The notes under the pieces: generated by a model
Databases searched by the model: none
What the model was told of the DNA's origin: nothing
Seen by the model: the letters and a program-made list of their open reading frames with translations, nothing else
Assembly (NCBI GenBank): GCA_016201905.1
Contig: JACQBQ010000036.1
Location: 1-64,000, forward strand
Direction of reading: 5' to 3'
DNA length: 64,000 bases
DNA from: Candidatus Melainabacteria bacterium
Lineage (GTDB): Bacteria > Cyanobacteriota > Vampirovibrionia > 2-02-FULL-35-15
Position numbers and translations under genes: made by a program
Part shown: one piece after another, positions 21,179 through 28,869 of the stretch
Numbering within the stretch: position 1 is the first letter of the stretch
How the letters are laid out: the number at the start of each line of letters is the position of its first letter

Positions 21179-22258
21179 TCCATTAATTACTATTTTACGT
21201 TTGTTTAATTCAGAAATAAAAATCTCAGAAGGTACACATCTTTCTTGTGGGTGGACACCTTTTATTTTTATTTGTCCTTTTGCCTGCATTTGAGAAATAA
21301 TAGCTGCTGGAAATGCCGTCATTCTCATCATCGATGTAAATGGTGGTTTTGCTTTATCGATAATTATTAGCTCATGTTTTTTAGAGCCACCTTCGAAAAT
21401 TATTTTTACCAAAGTCACATCTTCTTTTCCAAGCGGTATAGTCTTTTCCAAATATTCTGCAGTTGATTTTCTCTTTTCACCAGAAAATCCCCCTGATTCA
21501 TACATTTCTCTCATTAGCTTACAGTGACCCGAATATCGAATGGTTTTGTAGTCTAGATTTTTCAAGCGGTTTTTATAGGTTTCAATCAATGTTGAAACGC
21601 CGCCAGATGTTGTAAATGCCTCAAGTTTCCCAAGTTCTGGAAATTCAATCTCTTCAATTTCTACAAGCGGCTCAATAATTTCTATTTTCCCGTTTCTTAA
21701 AACACGAACTGGTTCAACATATTCATTTATAAGTCCTTCAATAGAAAATAATCTTTCATATTTAAATATTCCTTTTGGGTTTTGAGGCAGACCACCAACC
21801 CGGATTTTTACTGTATCTACCCAGCTAAACTTTTCAAGTCCCCACTTAACGAGTACTGATACCATGCCTGGTGCTAAGCCACAATCTGGAATTACAGAAA
21901 CTCCTATAGCTTCAGCTTCTTTATTCATTTTTAGCTGTGCATCCACGACATCATTATTTCCACCTAAGTCACAAAGATGTGTTTTTGTTTTAATTGCTGC
22001 TCTTGTAAAATCTTCGTTAAATTTATAATGTACTGCAGCTATAGCAGCATCAACATCTTTAAAAATTTCTTCTACTTGTATAAGATCTTTAACATCAGCA
22101 ATTTTTGTGCACAGTTTATTATTGTTTTGTAGAGACATTGCTTGCAGTGCCTCTGTGTTACTATCCACCAATATTACTTGTGTCGTGTCGTCTTGTTGTA
22201 ATAAATTATAGGCAACAGCCTTGCCCATTAATCCTGCACCTAGAACACAGTATTTCAT
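21173..22258 (-). CDS. saccharopine/lysine 6-dehydrogenase-family protein
   Basis: A 361-aa NAD(P)-dependent oxidoreductase. The Rossmann start YCVLGAGLMGKAVAYNLL is followed by THLCDLGGNNDVVDAQ, VIPDCGLAPGMVSVL, VRVGGLPQNPKG-like and TSGGVSTLIETY, a pattern typical of bacterial L-lysine 6-dehydrogenase and related saccharopine dehydrogenases. These act at the epsilon-amino group of lysine or on carboxyspermidine-type substrates. The exact reaction is not fixed by sequence. Monocistronic, converging with the methyltransferase pair. Confidence 0.85.
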   Translation of the reverse strand: MKYCVLGAGLMGKAVAYNLLQQDDTTQVILVDSNTEALQAMSLQNNNKLCTKIADVKDLIQVEEIFKDVDAAIAAVHYKFNEDFTRAAIKTKTHLCDLGGNNDVVDAQLKMNKEAEAIGVSVIPDCGLAPGMVSVLVKWGLEKFSWVDTVKIRVGGLPQNPKGIFKYERLFSIEGLINEYVEPVRVLRNGKIEIIEPLVEIEEIEFPELGKLEAFTTSGGVSTLIETYKNRLKNLDYKTIRYSGHCKLMREMYESGGFSGEKRKSTAEYLEKTIPLGKEDVTLVKIIFEGGSKKHELIIIDKAKPPFTSMMRMTAFPAAIISQMQAKGQIKIKGVHPQERCVPSEIFISELNKRKIVINGL

Positions 22259-22301
22259 AATACAAATCGTATCATTGACTTTTCACACCTTGACAATTAA
22301 T

Positions 22302-22700
22302 TTACGATACTACTTCAGATGTTTGTGGTACAGCAGCTGCATTATTATCTTTTTTACTTCCAAGCAGTCTAATATTATCGGCTATTACCATTGGTTTTAT
22401 ATTTGTCTCGCCAGTTTCTTTGCTTATCCAGCTATCCCATCTGATTTTACCTTCAACACCAATTAAAGAACCTTTTTTTACATACTCACCAGCAATTTCC
22501 GCTGGCTTTCCCCAAATCTCAATATCAAACCAGTCTGTTTGTGCATCTTTCATGGGACGGTTAACAGCCAGTGAGAAAGAAGTTACAACTTTTCCTGACT
22601 CAAAATATCTCATTTCAGGATCTCTTCCAGCACGTCCTACTAAAACCACATGATTTATATCTGCTGTTGGCCTACTATAAGTATTGTTTTGATTTTCCAT
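22302..22700 (-). CDS. ssb: single-stranded DNA-binding protein
   Basis: A 132-aa SSB with an OB fold: VVLVGRAGRDPEMRYFESGK, FSLAVNR, DWFDIEIWGKPAEIAGEYV and GSLIGVEGKIRWDSW. The wording of these motifs is close to cyanobacterial SSBs. The C-terminus is short and lacks the usual acidic DDxxPF tip that recruits repair proteins in many bacteria; it ends in a Ser/Val-rich tail instead, as in several cyanobacterial SSBs. AAAGGAAAT precedes the ATG. Confidence 0.95.
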   Translation of the reverse strand: MENQNNTYSRPTADINHVVLVGRAGRDPEMRYFESGKVVTSFSLAVNRPMKDAQTDWFDIEIWGKPAEIAGEYVKKGSLIGVEGKIRWDSWISKETGETNIKPMVIADNIRLLGSKKDNNAAAVPQTSEVVS

Positions 22701-22766
22701 TTTTATTTCCTTTTTTTATATAGCGCAAAACAAGTTTGCGCTTCTTTCGGTCAGTTCCTTTCACAG

Positions 22767-22803
22767 GATCGGATTTGTCGAATAAATCGAACAAATCCTA
22801 TAA
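22767..22803. repeat. hairpin repeat (GGATTTGT type), copy 1
   Basis: An imperfect palindrome with arms GGATTTGT and ACAAATCC around TCGAATAAATCGA, located between the ABC1 kinase and ssb. The reverse complement recurs at 40711-40773, where a 27-bp element interrupts the right arm. It may form a hairpin in either transcript, but no T-run follows. Confidence 0.65.
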
Positions 22804-22820
22804 TAGTCAATACACAAGAT

Positions 22821-24623
22821 TTATTTTATCACTTTACGATTAAAAATTGACCAGGCTACTATTCCAATAGAGCCAATTAAAGAACAACTTAACATAGCAA
22901 ATCCTAAAATGTTTATTATATAATCTTCACTTTGAACTAAAAAACTGCCCAGAAATACTAAAAAAAGTAAAAATATTATTCTGTATGCAAGCTTTAATTT
23001 TGAATTGGCTTCTTTAAGGTCTTCTTTTAAATACTTAATTTCACTATCATTGTCTTTATCCTTTTCTTTTGGCTCTGCATTGACTGATTTACTGTTTCCA
23101 TTTTCAATGTTAGATGCATATTTTGGGAGCTCTTTTATCACGTCAAAGTATACTTTTGCTTTTTCAATTAATTTACTCTGCTTTGGAAAAATTGATTTTA
23201 GAAGAAGCCATTTTGATTCGGGAAGTTTCCCTTTTATCCAGTGCTGTAGATATGGTTTAGCGGTACTGATTAAACTAAAATCCGGATCAAGTGTTCGGCA
23301 AACTCCTTCCAGTGTTCCTGTCATTCTTAGAGTATAAGTAAACTTGCTTGGAAGTTTCATTGGTTTTTCTTCAAAGAGTTTATTTAAATCATCCTGAATG
23401 CCATCTAAGTTAATCGATTCAAGCTTGGCGCCATCATAATATTTATATGCAGCTTCTTCAATTACTCTTTTAAGCGGGCTTATATCAGCTTCTGACTTTA
23501 TAAGATCCAGGTTTTTCAGTGTGTTTATTAATGTATCTGTATCACCTCCAACAACACTAACCAAAACACTTCCAAGCTCTCGCCTGACATTTTCATTTAT
23601 TCTTCCTACCATTCCAAAGTCATAAAAAACAATTGTTCCATCATCTTCTACAACGATATTCCCCGGATGTGGATCAGCATGATAGAAACCATCTTCAAAA
23701 AATTGTTTAAAATAAGCATTGACTAAAACCTGTGCAAGTTCTTTTGTGTCATGATTTTTTTCTTTTAGAGCATCAAGATCTGTAATCTTTATTCCCGGTA
23801 CAAACTCAATAGTTAAAAGCTTTCTTGTGGTGTACTGCCAGTATATTTTTGGAATATGGATTCTTTCTTCAGATTTTAGATTTTTTCTGAATCGATCTGC
23901 GTTTTTACCTTCCTGGATAAAATCAATTTCTTCAAATAATGTTTTCCCGATTTCATCAATTATTTCTACCCACTCTCTACCTTTTCCAAGCTCTGTGTAC
24001 CTTTCAAGAAAAGTTGCCCAGCATCGTAAAATAGCTAAGTCCTGATAAAAAAGAAGATTTAAATTTGGTCTTTGAATTTTTACTGCTACTTGAATACCGC
24101 TTAAAAGCTCAGCTCTGTGAACCTGTCCAATGCTTGCAGATGCTATGGGTTCAGGATTAAAGGATTTAAAAATCCTATCAAGCGGCTTTCTAAGCTCTTG
24201 TTCTATAAGTAGCTTGACTTCATCAAATGGTATTGGTGGTAAAGAATCCTGAAGCTCTGATAAAGCTTCTATGTATTCTTTTGGAAGTAGATCGGTACGA
24301 CTTGACAAAAACTGTCCTATTTTTATAAAAGTAGAATCAAGCTCTATAAAAGCATCTTTAACATATTCTGAAATTAAAGCATCTTTTTTTCTAATCCTGT
24401 TTATAAGTCTGTAGATAACTTTGCTTATTTGCTTAAATCTTTTATCTCTTAAACAGAAATAACCAAGCAGTATAGATTCATGTAAAAATGAAATAAAATT
24501 CCTTTTAAAATCTTTTTCTCTAACAGGAAGATTAAATCTTTCCTGAACAAAATTCGGGTCATAGTAGAGATGCGCTGTCGGCACGTCTCTACTCACATCA
24601 ATTTTTTCTAATGTTTCTATCAA
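22821..24623 (-). CDS. ABC1/UbiB-family atypical kinase
   Basis: A 600-aa member of the ABC1/AarF/UbiB protein-kinase-like family, ATPases linked to quinone and isoprenoid-lipid metabolism. The KxGQ motif is KIGQFLSSRTDLLP, the Ala-rich loop ASIGQVHRAEL, and the catalytic HADPHPGNIVV and YDFGMVG follow; two C-terminal transmembrane helices lie at about 545-595. The start is TTG at 24623. Residues around VSRDVPTAHLYYDP near the N-terminus are encoded by a GTAG palindrome (24564-24592). It is co-transcribed with a coiled-coil protein 4 bp upstream. Confidence 0.93.
   Translation of the reverse strand: MIETLEKIDVSRDVPTAHLYYDPNFVQERFNLPVREKDFKRNFISFLHESILLGYFCLRDKRFKQISKVIYRLINRIRKKDALISEYVKDAFIELDSTFIKIGQFLSSRTDLLPKEYIEALSELQDSLPPIPFDEVKLLIEQELRKPLDRIFKSFNPEPIASASIGQVHRAELLSGIQVAVKIQRPNLNLLFYQDLAILRCWATFLERYTELGKGREWVEIIDEIGKTLFEEIDFIQEGKNADRFRKNLKSEERIHIPKIYWQYTTRKLLTIEFVPGIKITDLDALKEKNHDTKELAQVLVNAYFKQFFEDGFYHADPHPGNIVVEDDGTIVFYDFGMVGRINENVRRELGSVLVSVVGGDTDTLINTLKNLDLIKSEADISPLKRVIEEAAYKYYDGAKLESINLDGIQDDLNKLFEEKPMKLPSKFTYTLRMTGTLEGVCRTLDPDFSLISTAKPYLQHWIKGKLPESKWLLLKSIFPKQSKLIEKAKVYFDVIKELPKYASNIENGNSKSVNAEPKEKDKDNDSEIKYLKEDLKEANSKLKLAYRIIFLLFLVFLGSFLVQSEDYIINILGFAMLSCSLIGSIGIVAWSIFNRKVIK
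24564..24592. repeat. GTAG palindrome inside the ABC1 kinase gene
   Basis: A 29-bp imperfect palindrome with ends GTAGAGATGC and GCACGTCTCTAC. It lies in frame in the first 20 codons of the kinase gene. It belongs to the same REP-like family as those at 25289, 34481 and 36324. Confidence 0.75.
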
Positions 24624-24627
24624 TTTT

Positions 24628-25017
24628 TTATCGTTTTTGTAATTTCATTTGTGCTTTAAGATCAGCCAGCTCAGCACGTAAGCCAGCAATCTCTGCTCTA
24701 ATATCATTTAGTTCCATTGAATCTAAAAGAGCGTTGTTTGTTAATTCAATTAATTTTTCTTTTACAAAACCTTTGAGCTGCAGTTCATTTATCTTTGCTC
24801 TGTGGCTGATTTCACTTATTAGTTCATTTAGTTCTTCTTTTGCTTTATCTTTTATTTTACATTGAGGACTTTCTGCACCGTTTGAGCTATTTTGTGCTTT
24901 GTCGCGAAAAGCCTGGACTTGAATGGCCAAGTCACATGCCTTTGATTCTAACTTTTCTTTTAAAATATCAAGAGTAGCTTTTGCTGTTAGTACAAATTTA
25001 GTAATATCATTTAACAT
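24628..25017 (-). CDS. coiled-coil (phasin-like) protein
   Basis: A 129-aa, almost wholly helical protein with heptad-like Leu/Ala spacing (IRAEIAGLRAELADLKAQMK at the C-terminus), as in phasins and UbiK-type accessory factors. The longer open frame upstream runs through a palindromic repeat; ATG 25017, just inside the gene-like sequence, is the sensible start. It is 4 bp upstream of the ABC1/UbiB-family kinase, which suggests an accessory or scaffold role for that kinase; this is inferred from position. Confidence 0.65.
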   Translation of the reverse strand: MLNDITKFVLTAKATLDILKEKLESKACDLAIQVQAFRDKAQNSSNGAESPQCKIKDKAKEELNELISEISHRAKINELQLKGFVKEKLIELTNNALLDSMELNDIRAEIAGLRAELADLKAQMKLQKR

Positions 25018-25069
25018 AGGTTTTAAGATTATCTCACAAATTGACCTGGGTCTGTAAAAAAACGAGGAT

Positions 25070-25149
25070 GTCATTCCCGGCTTGACCGGGAATCCAGTAA
25101 AATAAACGCTAACTTTAATTTTCTGGATTCCCATTTTCATGGGAATGAC
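25070..25149. repeat. long inverted repeat (GTCATTCCC type) at amidase start
   Basis: An 80-bp element whose ends GTCATTCCC and GGGAATGAC are inverted copies, with a second pair (GGGAATCCAG / CTGGATTCCC) inside. Such MITE-like palindromes are widespread in bacterial genomes. Its right arm contains the first two in-frame ATGs of the amidase gene, so it may supply that gene's start codon. Confidence 0.8.
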
Positions 25150-26152
25150 AACTTTCCTAAAAACAATGACAAAAAATACAAGAAATATAAATTTAACCTG
25201 GGTTTATCCACCAAACAACTGGGTTTCGAATTATCAAGAGACATTTATCTACGGGTGGTCAAATCCAAAAGCTAAATTGTTTGTTTCCGTAGAGACGTCA
25301 CATGCAACGTCTCTACAGCGACCGATAAAAATCTTTTCTAATGGTAATTTTGCACAAAAAATAAAATTGCCATATAAGAAGAGTACTATTAGGTTGATTC
25401 AGAATCTAAATGGGAAGAAAAAGATATTTTCTAGAAATATCATTGTGGTGAAGAGAAAAACAAAGCAATCTAAACAAGTTATGTCATTGCGAGGAGCGCA
25501 GCGACCCGCTTCGCCCGCAAAGCGAGGCGAGCGAAGCAATCTCACCAACTTTTTCACATCAGGGAGATTGCTTCGGTCTAAAGCCCTCGCAATGACGTTA
25601 AGAAACAGTTTTCGCAATGACGTTTCTATAGTTATCGATCCTGGTCACGGTGGAAAAGAACACGGCACTCACTCACCAAAAGGTATTCCTGAAAAAGTTT
25701 TTAATTTGCAGATTTCTAAACTGCTTTATAAAAAGTTAAAAAAGAAATTTAAACAAGTTTATCTAACGAGAACAAAAGACAAATTTGTTTCTTTAAAAGA
25801 AAGGGTTAATTTTGCAAAAAAGAAAAAATGTAATCTTTTAATTTCAATCCACCATAATGCACTTCCTGACAATGAAAATCCTCTAAAACACAGAGGCATT
25901 GGTATTTATTACACGCATGCTTTTGTAAAATCGCTTGCAAAGAAACTTTTAGATGGCATTTCGAAGTCGTCAGGCTTAAAAAAATATGGAATATTTAAAA
26001 GAAACTTTGCAGTAACAAGACCAGATTTTTATCTGGGAGTTTTAATAGAATGTGGATTTTTAATACATCCGCAAGAAGCTGAAATTATTACAAAAAGACA
26101 AACTCAGGAGAAGATTGTAAATGGGATTAGTTCTGCTTTAAATAATCTATAG
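25139..26152 (+). CDS. N-acetylmuramoyl-L-alanine amidase (Amidase_3) with repeat insertions
   Basis: Up to 337 aa. The C-terminal Amidase_3 domain (from about 163) cleaves the peptide from peptidoglycan: VIDPGHGGKEHG (Zn His), a Glu in IPEKVFNLQ, SIHHNA (second Zn His) and LIECGFL (catalytic Glu) are all present. Residues 10-110 look like a beta-rich domain. Two repeats are read in frame: a GTAG palindrome encoding SVETSHATS near residue 52, and a 140-bp inverted repeat encoding about residues 115-161, which forms the linker. No signal peptide is visible. ATG 25139 lies in another repeat; ATG 25166 is an equally good start. Confidence 0.85.
   Translation: MGMTTFLKTMTKNTRNINLTWVYPPNNWVSNYQETFIYGWSNPKAKLFVSVETSHATSLQRPIKIFSNGNFAQKIKLPYKKSTIRLIQNLNGKKKIFSRNIIVVKRKTKQSKQVMSLRGAQRPASPAKRGERSNLTNFFTSGRLLRSKALAMTLRNSFRNDVSIVIDPGHGGKEHGTHSPKGIPEKVFNLQISKLLYKKLKKKFKQVYLTRTKDKFVSLKERVNFAKKKKCNLLISIHHNALPDNENPLKHRGIGIYYTHAFVKSLAKKLLDGISKSSGLKKYGIFKRNFAVTRPDFYLGVLIECGFLIHPQEAEIITKRQTQEKIVNGISSALNNL
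25289..25316. repeat. GTAG palindrome inside the amidase gene
   Basis: A 28-bp near-perfect palindrome (GTAGAGACGT ... ACGTCTCTAC) in frame in the amidase N-terminal domain. It appears to interrupt a beta hairpin, KLFV / PIKIFSNGNF. The same peptide FVSVETxHATS is produced by the palindrome in the Sua5-family gene at 36324. Confidence 0.85.
25483..25622. repeat. GTCATTGCGAGG inverted repeat, in frame, with nested 27-bp element
   Basis: The left arm starts GTCATTGCGAGGAGCGCAGC and ends CGAAGCAATCTC; the right arm (25564-25597) reads GAGATTGCTTCGG to CTCGCAATGACG, followed by a further CGCAATGACG at 25613. The left arm is split by 27 bp (25505-25531, beginning CCCGCTTCGCCCGC) that also interrupts the unrelated repeat at 40711-40773. 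The whole is translated within the amidase; 27 bp is nine codons, so the nested element keeps the frame. Confidence 0.85.
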
Positions 26153-26165
26153 ATAATGTATTTCC

Positions 26166-26291
26166 TTAACCTTTATTGTGCTTGTCTTTTTTGTTTTCTT
26201 TATATTGGTCATATAAAAAGATTCCTGCCAATGCTATTGCACCAAAAATAAGAATGCAGAAAGCTAATTCTCCTGATGGTTGAATATGCAT
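26166..26291 (-). CDS. tiny membrane protein B2 (partner of A2)
   Basis: Predicted 41-aa protein beginning MHIQPSGELAF, with one transmembrane helix (about 8-27) and a Lys/Asp/His-rich tail. It starts 3 bp after the stop of A2, with AGGAGAGG in the end of A2 as ribosome-binding site. Length and topology match B1 (41 aa) and B3 (36 aa). Function unknown. Confidence 0.65.
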   Translation of the reverse strand: MHIQPSGELAFCILIFGAIALAGIFLYDQYKENKKDKHNKG

Positions 26292-26294
26292 TTT

Positions 26295-26498
26295 TTACCT
26301 CTCCTTTAAAACAAAGTAACCATTTGCCAGAAATATAAAACCCAATAAAAATATTATCACAGCAGCATTAAAATTACCCACAAACAAGTCTTTTTTGAAA
26401 ACAACCCACTGAAAAACCAATGACGCTAGTGGTGTTGACAATGCAAAGCCACTAGTCCTTAATGAAACAGAAATATATTTTTGTTTCTCACTTACCAC
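26295..26498 (-). CDS. tiny membrane protein A2 (three-copy family)
   Basis: A 67-aa homologue of A1 and A3: EKQKY at 4-8, SGFALSTPLASLVFQ at about 16-30, and a second hydrophobic segment ending GYFVLKE. The start is GTG at 26498, fixed by alignment with the other two members, which have Met at the same position. A -10-like TATATT (26506-26511) ends 7 bp before the start, so the mRNA would be near-leaderless. B2 follows after 3 bp. Confidence 0.7.
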   Translation of the reverse strand: MVSEKQKYISVSLRTSGFALSTPLASLVFQWVVFKKDLFVGNFNAAVIIFLLGFIFLANGYFVLKER

Positions 26499-26574
26499 AT
26501 AAGAAAATATAACAAAAATAAAACCCTTTGATAATCAGGTAATTTCTCTGATTCAATTAAGAACAAAAAATAAA

Positions 26575-26591
26575 TGTAACCTATGGTATCA
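26575..26591 (-). promoter_or_regulatory. palindromic operator, module 2
   Basis: TGTAACCTATGGTATCA on the plus strand, the same half-sites as module 1. It lies 63 bp upstream of the -10 box of A2, three times the 21 bp seen in modules 1 and 3, and between A2 and the ruvA stop. It is the most distant of the sites, so its role is less certain. Confidence 0.5.
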
Positions 26592-26609
26592 AAAATATAA
26601 CGATTTTTT

Positions 26610-27254
26610 TTATCTCTTCACGCTAGCTAGCCACTTTAAAGAAAAATGTATAAGTGACTCAGCATCTTCATGGTTTCCATTAGATTTTGCCTGGGAAAAT
26701 GCTTGATTTATTTCATTACCTGAATAGCCCAGTGCTTGTAAAACTGATCGTGCTTCATTTAGAAATGAACTTGAGGATTGATTTTCTGTGTCTTTGCCTT
26801 TAAGCTTTTCTGAATATGCTATCGGCAGATGCTTCCAGTTTTTAATTTTTTCTTTTAACTCTAAAATTATTCTGCTTGCAGTTCTTTCTCCAATACCTTG
26901 TGCTTTTCTTAAATTTGAAATATCTTCATTTAAAATTGAATAAGTTATTTCACTTACCGTAAGATTGTTTAAAAGATTTAGAGCAGTTTTTGGCCCTATG
27001 CCTGATACACTAAATAATAAGTTGAAAAGCTCCCTTTCAAGTAATGTAGGAAAGCCTATTAAAGTCATTTGATCTTCTTTATGGATTAATGTTGTATAGA
27101 CTGTAGTAGTTTCACCATTCTTACCAAAGAGATCTAAAGCAGATAAGCTGGTGTTTATCTCATAGCCGATTCCATTTACCTCAAGTATAAGTTTCTCGGC
27201 TCCCAGTGGCTCTGTAATTTTTTCTTTGATTATCCCTCTTAAAAATTGATACAT
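26610..27254 (-). CDS. ruvA: Holliday junction DNA helicase subunit RuvA
   Basis: A 214-aa RuvA, which binds four-way junctions and loads the RuvB motor for branch migration. Domain I starts MYQFLRGIIKEK; the two helix-hairpin-helix motifs are FSVSGIGPKTALNLL (about 80-95) and LRKAQGIGERTASRIILELK (about 118-137); the C-terminal RuvB-contacting domain ends with ALGYSGNEINQAF. Single gene, with a 16-bp GC-rich palindrome 20 bp upstream. Confidence 0.96.
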   Translation of the reverse strand: MYQFLRGIIKEKITEPLGAEKLILEVNGIGYEINTSLSALDLFGKNGETTTVYTTLIHKEDQMTLIGFPTLLERELFNLLFSVSGIGPKTALNLLNNLTVSEITYSILNEDISNLRKAQGIGERTASRIILELKEKIKNWKHLPIAYSEKLKGKDTENQSSSSFLNEARSVLQALGYSGNEINQAFSQAKSNGNHEDAESLIHFSLKWLASVKR

Positions 27255-27273
27255 TTTTTATAAGTTCAGACAA

Positions 27274-27289
27274 GCCTGCCGCGGCAGGC
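27274..27289. repeat. GC-rich palindrome upstream of ruvA
   Basis: GCCTGCCGCGGCAGGC is a perfect 16-bp palindrome standing out in AT-rich sequence, 19 bp before the ruvA start. It resembles short REP-type elements common in many genomes; in the ruvA leader it could form a hairpin. Only one copy is seen here. Confidence 0.6.
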
Positions 27290-27358
27290 AAGCTAAAGCT
27301 TCCTTGACTATATAAATACTGCAGTTTGTGAATTCATAGTAACTTTATTTAACATGAT

Positions 27359-27367
27359 TGGTATAAT
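27359..27367 (+). promoter_or_regulatory. extended -10 promoter of trxA
   Basis: TGGTATAAT is a perfect extended -10 element. A start about 7 bp downstream would leave a leader of roughly 90 bases before trxA, which has AAAGGAAAG as ribosome-binding site. Confidence 0.6.
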
Positions 27368-27463
27368 TAAAGTTGCATTAGTTAGAAGTTTAACAGGTGG
27401 GCCAGTTTTATTTAACAGCTCATAACAAAACAAAAATATAACGAAAGGAAAGTTTAATATAAA

Positions 27464-27787
27464 ATGTCAAACGTAGGTGAGGTAACAGACGCAACTTTTG
27501 AGGAAGAAGTTCTCAAGGCAAAGTTGCCGGTTTTAGTAGATTTTTGGGCACCATGGTGTGGTCCTTGTAGAGCTGTAGCTCCTGTAGTGGATGAAATTGC
27601 CAGTGAATATAATGGAAAATTAAAGGTTCTAAAGTTAAACACTGATGAAAATCCAAAAACTGCTCAGTCATATAGAATAAGCGGTATTCCAAGCTTAATG
27701 GTTTTTAAAAATGGTCAGCCCGTGGAACAAGTTGTAGGAGCAGTACCAAAATCAACCCTTTCTTCTGCTGTACAAAAACATATTTAA
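27464..27787 (+). CDS. trxA: thioredoxin
   Basis: A 107-aa thioredoxin that reduces disulfides in cytoplasmic proteins. The active site [10 protein letters not shown] places the two Cys at 32 and 35, and the cis-proline loop is [12 protein letters not shown]. Size and sequence are typical for TrxA. It is preceded by AAAGGAAAG and an extended -10 promoter. Confidence 0.97.
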   Translation: MSNVGEVTDATFEEEVLKAKLPVLVDFWAPWCGPCRAVAPVVDEIASEYNGKLKVLKLNTDENPKTAQSYRISGIPSLMVFKNGQPVEQVVGAVPKSTLSSAVQKHI

Positions 27788-27873
27788 AATAACGATTTTA
27801 TATAAATGAACAAAATACAGTCTATAACTTCTTTTATCAAAGTGAAGAGGCTTAGTTGTGGAATTAAATAAAA

Positions 27874-28869
27874 ATGACTGGTAAAGAAAAAGAAGTAGAT
27901 CACAGATCAAAAATAAAACAACAAATAAAAAATCTTCTAAGATTAGTTATAAGTATAGTAGCTTTTATATGCTTGATTAAGTTTGGAAAAGTCGATGTAA
28001 AAGTAGCAGTTAAATATCTTACTCAAGTTAATCCTCTATATTTTGCATTGGCTTATATAAGTTACTTCATAACGACGTTAGTAGCTGGGGTAAGATTTTA
28101 TTTTTCATCACATGTTTTAGGATTTCGAAAAAATTACTTCCAGCTTGTGCAGTTAAATTTTGTTGGTGCTTTTTTTAATAACTTTTTGCCCACAACAATT
28201 GGTGGTGATGCACTGAGGGGTTATTACTTAAAAAGAGGTTCTCACATTCCGCTTTCCAGAGCAGTTGCATGCATTGTTTATGAGCGTTACACAGGTATGA
28301 TTGTTTTATTTTGGGCAACCTCAGCTGCTTTTATAATGCAGGATTTAGGTTTTATAAGTAAATCTCTCTGGAATGTCCCTCACCAGCTTGCAATTTTTTG
28401 TCATATTGGTTCAGTAATAACTATTTTTTTGGTACCGTTTTTACCTCAATTAAACAATCTTTTTTTTGGAAAGACAAACTGGGTTTATAAAACAATTATT
28501 GAGCCTATCCTTGTTTATTGGCATGATTTAAAACTCACAGTAAGGATAGTAGTTCTTTCTGTTTTGCTGCAAATATTTGTAATTCTGTGTCATTTTTTTA
28601 TTGCTAAATCATTGAACATGAATATACCGCTTAGCTACTATCTTGTTTTTTACCCATTGACTACTCTTGCCGGGTTTATGATCCCAAGCTTAAACGGGCT
28701 TGGGATAAGGGAAGGAACATATATTTATTTTTTAAAGAAGGTAAACATTACAAGTGATCAAGGATTAGCTTTTAGTATTTGCTGGTTAATAATTTTACTG
28801 ATTACAAGCATTATTGGTGGGATAATCTATATGGTTGGTGATTTTAGAAAGCATAAGCCTCTAACGTAG
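27874..28869 (+). CDS. lysylphosphatidylglycerol synthase TM-like (flippase-type) protein
   Basis: A 331-aa integral membrane protein of the LPG_synthase_TM/UPF0104 family, with about 7-8 transmembrane helices. The family motif NFVGAFFNNFLPTTIGGDAL followed by RGYYL lies near residues 88-113, and PSLNGLGIREGTYIYFL near 272. Proteins of this family without the soluble synthase domain are implicated in lipid or glycan translocation; the substrate is unknown. Its 3' end overlaps the convergent ABC exporter by 9 bp. Confidence 0.82.
   Translation: MTGKEKEVDHRSKIKQQIKNLLRLVISIVAFICLIKFGKVDVKVAVKYLTQVNPLYFALAYISYFITTLVAGVRFYFSSHVLGFRKNYFQLVQLNFVGAFFNNFLPTTIGGDALRGYYLKRGSHIPLSRAVACIVYERYTGMIVLFWATSAAFIMQDLGFISKSLWNVPHQLAIFCHIGSVITIFLVPFLPQLNNLFFGKTNWVYKTIIEPILVYWHDLKLTVRIVVLSVLLQIFVILCHFFIAKSLNMNIPLSYYLVFYPLTTLAGFMIPSLNGLGIREGTYIYFLKKVNITSDQGLAFSICWLIILLITSIIGGIIYMVGDFRKHKPLT

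Noticed and set aside
26527-26545. Second operator copy near A2 (TGATAATCAGGTAATT)
   Set aside because: Only the left half fits; the right half does not match and the spacing to the -10 box is wrong.
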